Below, piece after piece: positions 60,465 through 64,000 of a stretch of 64,000 nucleotides of DNA. Below the pieces are notes generated by a model that saw nothing but the letters and a program-made list of their open reading frames with translations, was not told the origin of the DNA and ran no database searches. Both the position numbers and the translations under genes were made by a program. Origin of the DNA: Parvularcula sp. LCG005 (lineage in GTDB: Bacteria; Pseudomonadota; Alphaproteobacteria; Caulobacterales; Parvularculaceae); contig NZ_CP136758.1 in the NCBI RefSeq assembly GCF_032930845.1, positions 62,001 to 126,000 on the forward strand, in the 5' to 3' direction. Within the stretch, counting starts at the first letter, position 1; each line of letters opens with the position of its first letter.

Positions 60465-61528
60465 GCAGTGTAATGAATGAACGCGATGCTGCGCGCCAGG
60501 CGCTGTTGGAGAAGGCCGGGTGGTCCGATGCGTCGGTTATCCCGCTGACGGCCGACGCATCGACCCGCCGCTATTTTCGCCTTGGCCGCGGTGACGAGAC
60601 GGCATTGCTGATGGACGCACCGCCGGGGGCGGAGGCGGCCTGCTGCCCGCCCGACGCCGATGAGGCCGCGCGCCGCGCGCTCGGTTATAACGCCATGGCG
60701 CGTCTCGCGGGGCCGCGGCTCAATGCCTTCACCGGCATCGCAAAATTGCTGCGCCAGCATGATGTCAGGGCGCCGAACGTTCTGGCAGACGATCCGGTGA
60801 ACGGCTTTGCGCTCCTTGAAGATTTCGGTGACCTGTTGCTGGCAAAAGCGGCGGTGGTTCCCGAGGATGAGGCACGGCACTATGCGGGTGCCATGGATGT
60901 GTTGCGGGCTGTCCGGAAAATCAGTGTACCTGATGCTGCAGGCGACTGGCCGCTCCTGACCTATGACAATCTGGTCCTGCTGACGGAGGCCGGCCTGCTG
61001 ACCGAGTGGTTTGCCCCCCATATCGGCGTCAGCCTGTCTGACCGCGCGCTTGAAGACTGGAATTCTGCCTGGCTGGAAACGCTTTCGCAATTGTCTCCGC
61101 CGACGACGCTTGTGCTACGAGACTACCACGCTGAAAACATTCTGGTTGCTGACGATGACGGGCTGGCCATCATCGACTTTCAGGACGCCCTTGTTGGTCA
61201 CGCTGCGTATGACGCTGTGTCATTGCTTGAAGACGCGCGGCGGGATGTGGCGCCCGGGGTCATTGATGCGCTGTACCAGACCGACCGGGCATCGGTCCCG
61301 GATCCTGCCCAATACGACATCGATTACGCCGTCCTCGCTGCGCAGCGGAACGCCAAGATTCTTGGCATCTTTGCGCGCCTCATCAACCGCGATGGCAAGG
61401 CAAAATACGCAAGCTTTCTGCCGCGTGTCCTGAAGCTCTATCAGATTGATCTGATCCGTCCGCCTGTTGCGCCGATCCGGCGGTGGACGGAGCAATATAT
61501 GCCCGACCTTCTAAAGGTGATCTCATGA
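60461..61528 (+). CDS. amgK: N-acetylmuramate/N-acetylglucosamine kinase
   Basis: 355 residues from ATG 60461. Aminoglycoside-phosphotransferase fold: RDYHAENILV contains the catalytic Asp and IDFQDALVGHAAYD the metal-binding Asp. It phosphorylates the anomeric carbon of MurNAc in the peptidoglycan recycling route; with MurU (next gene, ATGA overlap) it gives UDP-MurNAc, a fosfomycin-tolerance route. Pair order amgK-murU makes the call strong. Confidence 0.92.
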   Translation: MSSVMNERDAARQALLEKAGWSDASVIPLTADASTRRYFRLGRGDETALLMDAPPGAEAACCPPDADEAARRALGYNAMARLAGPRLNAFTGIAKLLRQHDVRAPNVLADDPVNGFALLEDFGDLLLAKAAVVPEDEARHYAGAMDVLRAVRKISVPDAAGDWPLLTYDNLVLLTEAGLLTEWFAPHIGVSLSDRALEDWNSAWLETLSQLSPPTTLVLRDYHAENILVADDDGLAIIDFQDALVGHAAYDAVSLLEDARRDVAPGVIDALYQTDRASVPDPAQYDIDYAVLAAQRNAKILGIFARLINRDGKAKYASFLPRVLKLYQIDLIRPPVAPIRRWTEQYMPDLLKVIS

Positions 61529-62244
61529 CCACGTGCCGGTTGGATACCGCGATGGTTCTGGCCGCCGGGCTGGGTACACGTTTCCGCGAGGTCTCCGGTG
61601 ATCTGCCGAAGCCTTTGGTCAAGGTGGGCGGCAAGGCGTTGATCGACTGGACGTTGGATCTTCTCGCAAAGGGCGATGTCGAGCGCGCTGTCGTCAATGT
61701 CCACTACAAGGCTGATGCCGTCGAGGCGCATCTGGCGGACCGTCACGATCCTGAAATCACGATTTCTGACGAGCGCGACCAACTGATGGAGACGGGCGGT
61801 GGTCTAATCAGGGCCACGCCGCTTCTGGGGGATGGCCCTGTCTTCTGTACCAATACAGATGCGATCATCGAAGCGGGGTCACACGACCCGGTTGGCGCGC
61901 TGCGTTCGGTCTGGGAAGACCGGGAAATGGACGCCCTTCTGTTGCTCGTCCCATTGGAGCAGACCTCCGGCTATCAGGGGAATGGTGACTTCGTCGTCGA
62001 TCACAGCGGACGGCTGGCCTGGGACGGCGAAGGCCCGCGCTATGTCTTTTCGGGCCTGCAGATCATCCATCCTCGTCTGTGGGCAGATGAAAAGGCCGAG
62101 CCAAAATCAACTCGTGTGTTCTGGGAAAAGGCCATGGCCAGCGGGCGCCTTTTTGGTCTGGTACACGATCTGCGTTGGATGCATGTGGGGGACCGGGCCG
62201 GTTTTGAGGCAGCGGAGCGTCATTTGCACCCTGACGCCCCGTGA
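61525..62244 (+). CDS. murU: MurNAc-1-phosphate uridylyltransferase
   Basis: 239 residues from ATG 61525. Nucleotidyltransferase loop MVLAAGLGTRFREVSGDLPKPLV and later GGGLIRATPLLGD, FCTNTDAI with a metal-binding Asp. Catalyses UTP plus MurNAc-1-P to UDP-MurNAc. Coupled on both sides: ATGA with amgK and GTGA with addB. Confidence 0.92.
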   Translation: MTTCRLDTAMVLAAGLGTRFREVSGDLPKPLVKVGGKALIDWTLDLLAKGDVERAVVNVHYKADAVEAHLADRHDPEITISDERDQLMETGGGLIRATPLLGDGPVFCTNTDAIIEAGSHDPVGALRSVWEDREMDALLLLVPLEQTSGYQGNGDFVVDHSGRLAWDGEGPRYVFSGLQIIHPRLWADEKAEPKSTRVFWEKAMASGRLFGLVHDLRWMHVGDRAGFEAAERHLHPDAP

Positions 62245-64000
62245 CGGGGTCTGCCCTCGATTTCCTGACGGCTCCGACGCCCGCGCTTTACACCATCCCA
62301 GCGGGCCGACCGTTTCTGGCCGATCTGGCGGCGCCGATTTTGACTGCGTATGCGGATCAACCTGACGCAATTGCTGATCTGACCATCTTCCTGCCCAATC
62401 GGCGTGCAGTTCGTCGGCTTGCCGACGTCTTTTTCGAGAAGTCCATCGCGGCCGGTCGCGGCGCAGTTATCTTGCCCCGCCTGCGCGCGCTGGGCGATGT
62501 GACGGAAGAAGACCTCCTGTTCTCCGGCATGCCGCCGGCGGAGGCTTCAGACCTCCTTCCAGCAGCTGATCTGACCGATCGCCGCCTTATTTTGGCGCGA
62601 ACAATCCGGCAGACAAATCAGCAGGCGGACTGGCCCGCCTGTCTGACGGCTGCCGACGATCTTGCTGGTCTGCTCGACAGTTTCCATCTGGAAGATGTGC
62701 CTCTCTCCGCCCTCCACGATCTGAACCATCCAGAGCACGTTCAGAACGCCGCCGCGCACTGGGAAAAGTCCCTCGAATTTCTGTCGATCATCAGCCGCTT
62801 CTGGCCTGCTTTGACGGAAGAGCAGGGTTGGATGGAGCCCGCAGAACGCCAGCGCGTCCTCATGGAGGCGCTGACAGAAAACCTGGTCGCGCATGAGAGT
62901 GGGCATCCAATCATCGTTGCGGGCTCACTCGGGACGGTCCGAGCAACCGGAAAGCTGATGGCGGCGGTGGCCAAAATGCCGTCCGGCTGCGTTGTTTTTC
63001 CAGGCCTTGATCTTGAAATGGACGAGCGGGCCTGGTCGCTGATTGACCCACCTCATCCGCAGGCGCTGTTTCGTGAGCGTCTTGATCGCGATTTCGGTTT
63101 TGATGACCGCGCCGCGGTCCATCCTTGGCCCGGGATGGACGACGACCTGTCTGCCAAGGCTCGTCGCTCGTTTCTTTCCCTTGCATTACGGCCTGCTGCC
63201 GCCACCGACGACTGGTATCAACGGTTCACGGAATTTAATGCGAATGGCGCCATGGCGGAGGCTTGCCGCGGGCTCTCCCTTGCGGTGGCGCAGACCGAGG
63301 ATGAGGAAGCGGGTTTTGTCAGTCTGCTGATTCGCGAGGCGCTTGAGCAGCCTGATCGCACGGTCATGCTGGTTACCCCCGATCGGCAGCTGGCCCGACG
63401 CGTCACATCCAAGCTGCGGGCATGGTCAATCGACGTCGATGATACAGGGGGGGTGCCAGCGGGCGGCACCTATCGCGGGACATTTCTGCGGCTCGTCGCG
63501 GCCTGGCTTGATGATCCCGCCTGTCCGGTCAAGCTGACCGCGATGCTGGCCCATGAATTGGCTTCCTTTGGGCGTGACCGCGCCGATGTCCAGGCGATCA
63601 ATCAGAAACTGGACCGCCGCTTGCGTGGCCGTCGACAGGCGCCTGATCTGGCGGCATTGCAGGCTATTGTGGCGGCAAAGGATGACCCGCCAACGGACGT
63701 GCTTGCCCTTCTGGACGAGTTGATTGACCATTGCCGGACGTTCAGTGAGCAGACGGATACGGCCGGCCGCCTTTCCACCCATGTCCGCATCGCCGAGCGC
63801 GCTGCCAGCCTGCCGGACGAGCCGGGAGAGCAGCGACTGTGGCGGTATGAGGACGGGGAGCATCTTGCCCGGCATTTGGGCGCTCTGCTGCAGTCGTCCT
63901 TCCTTCCGGAGGGTGGAGTAAACGGCTCTTATCACGAGCTGTTCGAGGCGCTGTTGGGTAGTGGCGTGGTCAGAAAGCGGGGCGGCCATCCCCGACTGGC
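62241..64000 (+). CDS. addB: AddB double-strand break repair protein, 3' end cut by window
   Basis: The frame opens with GTG at 62241, overlapping the murU stop (GTGA), and stays open to the right edge, 586 codons of an expected roughly 1000. AddB features of alphaproteobacteria: TPALYTIPAGRPFLADLAAP at the start, FLPNRRAVRRLADVF, LPRLRALGDV, and near the edge RGGHPRL, expected before the nuclease half. With AddA it resects DNA ends in the RecBCD-like pathway. The nuclease domain and iron-sulfur cysteines lie outside. Confidence 0.9.
   Translation, partial: MTGSALDFLTAPTPALYTIPAGRPFLADLAAPILTAYADQPDAIADLTIFLPNRRAVRRLADVFFEKSIAAGRGAVILPRLRALGDVTEEDLLFSGMPPAEASDLLPAADLTDRRLILARTIRQTNQQADWPACLTAADDLAGLLDSFHLEDVPLSALHDLNHPEHVQNAAAHWEKSLEFLSIISRFWPALTEEQGWMEPAERQRVLMEALTENLVAHESGHPIIVAGSLGTVRATGKLMAAVAKMPSGCVVFPGLDLEMDERAWSLIDPPHPQALFRERLDRDFGFDDRAAVHPWPGMDDDLSAKARRSFLSLALRPAAATDDWYQRFTEFNANGAMAEACRGLSLAVAQTEDEEAGFVSLLIREALEQPDRTVMLVTPDRQLARRVTSKLRAWSIDVDDTGGVPAGGTYRGTFLRLVAAWLDDPACPVKLTAMLAHELASFGRDRADVQAINQKLDRRLRGRRQAPDLAALQAIVAAKDDPPTDVLALLDELIDHCRTFSEQTDTAGRLSTHVRIAERAASLPDEPGEQRLWRYEDGEHLARHLGALLQSSFLPEGGVNGSYHELFEALLGSGVVRKRGGHPRL

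Noticed and set aside
1-64000. tRNA, rRNA, CRISPR arrays, insertion sequences, prophage genes
   Set aside because: None found by reading; no direct-repeat arrays, transposase or integrase motifs were noticed.

Overview
The window reads as chromosome of an aerobic, probably marine alphaproteobacterium of the Caulobacter/Maricaulis/Hyphomonas/Parvularcula type. Evidence: a TonB-dependent receptor linked to tryptophan-halogenase-like genes, an AddB-type recombination protein, an MmcB-type repair protein, a K+-independent proton pyrophosphatase, and the tsaE-amgK-murU-addB order. Genes are dense, GC is moderately high, and four-base stop/start overlaps are frequent. I saw no rRNA, tRNA, insertion sequence, phage gene or CRISPR array. 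The genus assignment is inference.

Layout. 1-2.1 kb: end of an HD-GYP protein and a cupin-like dioxygenase. 2.1-10.7 kb: a large TonB-dependent receptor followed by three tandem flavin-dependent halogenase homologues, the middle one apparently catalytically dead. 10.8-27.4 kb: a mannan/galactomannan locus. It holds secreted GH5_8, GH26, GH5_7 and GH27 enzymes, an SGNH esterase-like lipoprotein, a GH3 lipoprotein, a sodium:solute symporter, a cytoplasmic mannobiose-type 2-epimerase and a GH130 phosphorylase, an aldo/keto reductase and two LacI regulators. 27.5-29.6 kb: a YdeI-like protein and a sugar/H+ symporter with a xyl-box-like operator. 29.7-38.5 kb: a complete uronate arm (kdgK-manD, a divergent GntR regulator, uxaC, TRAP transporter genes, uxuB). 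38.6-46.4 kb: a xylan arm (secreted CBM-like protein, LacI regulator, xylA, xylB, GH10, GH43). 46.5-51 kb: VOC/FAH pair, ppa, a flavin-binding stress protein, a GNAT, and a GNAT-nitrilase fusion. 51.3-55.1 kb: an apparent porin / periplasmic sensor / chemoreceptor operon. 55.3-64 kb: housekeeping genes (hppA, a small glycine-rich membrane protein, HAD phosphatase, mmcB, ferredoxin, tsaE, amgK, murU and the first part of addB).

How it fits together. Positions 2.3-46.4 kb form one hemicellulose island. Outside the cytoplasm, endo-mannanases and galactosidase trim galacto/glucomannan and xylanase/xylosidase trim xylan. The TonB receptor, symporter, MFS and TRAP carriers bring in the products. 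Inside, mannobiose is predicted to be epimerised to mannosyl-glucose and phosphorolysed (epimerase plus GH130), xylose goes through XylA/XylB, and glucuronate goes through UxaC, UxuB, ManD and KdgK to KDPG. Three LacI proteins and one FadR-type GntR protein are interspersed. Operator-like 14-mers of the form TGNNANCGNTNNCA, differing in their central bases, sit before most of the operons and suggest separate mannan and xylan regulons.
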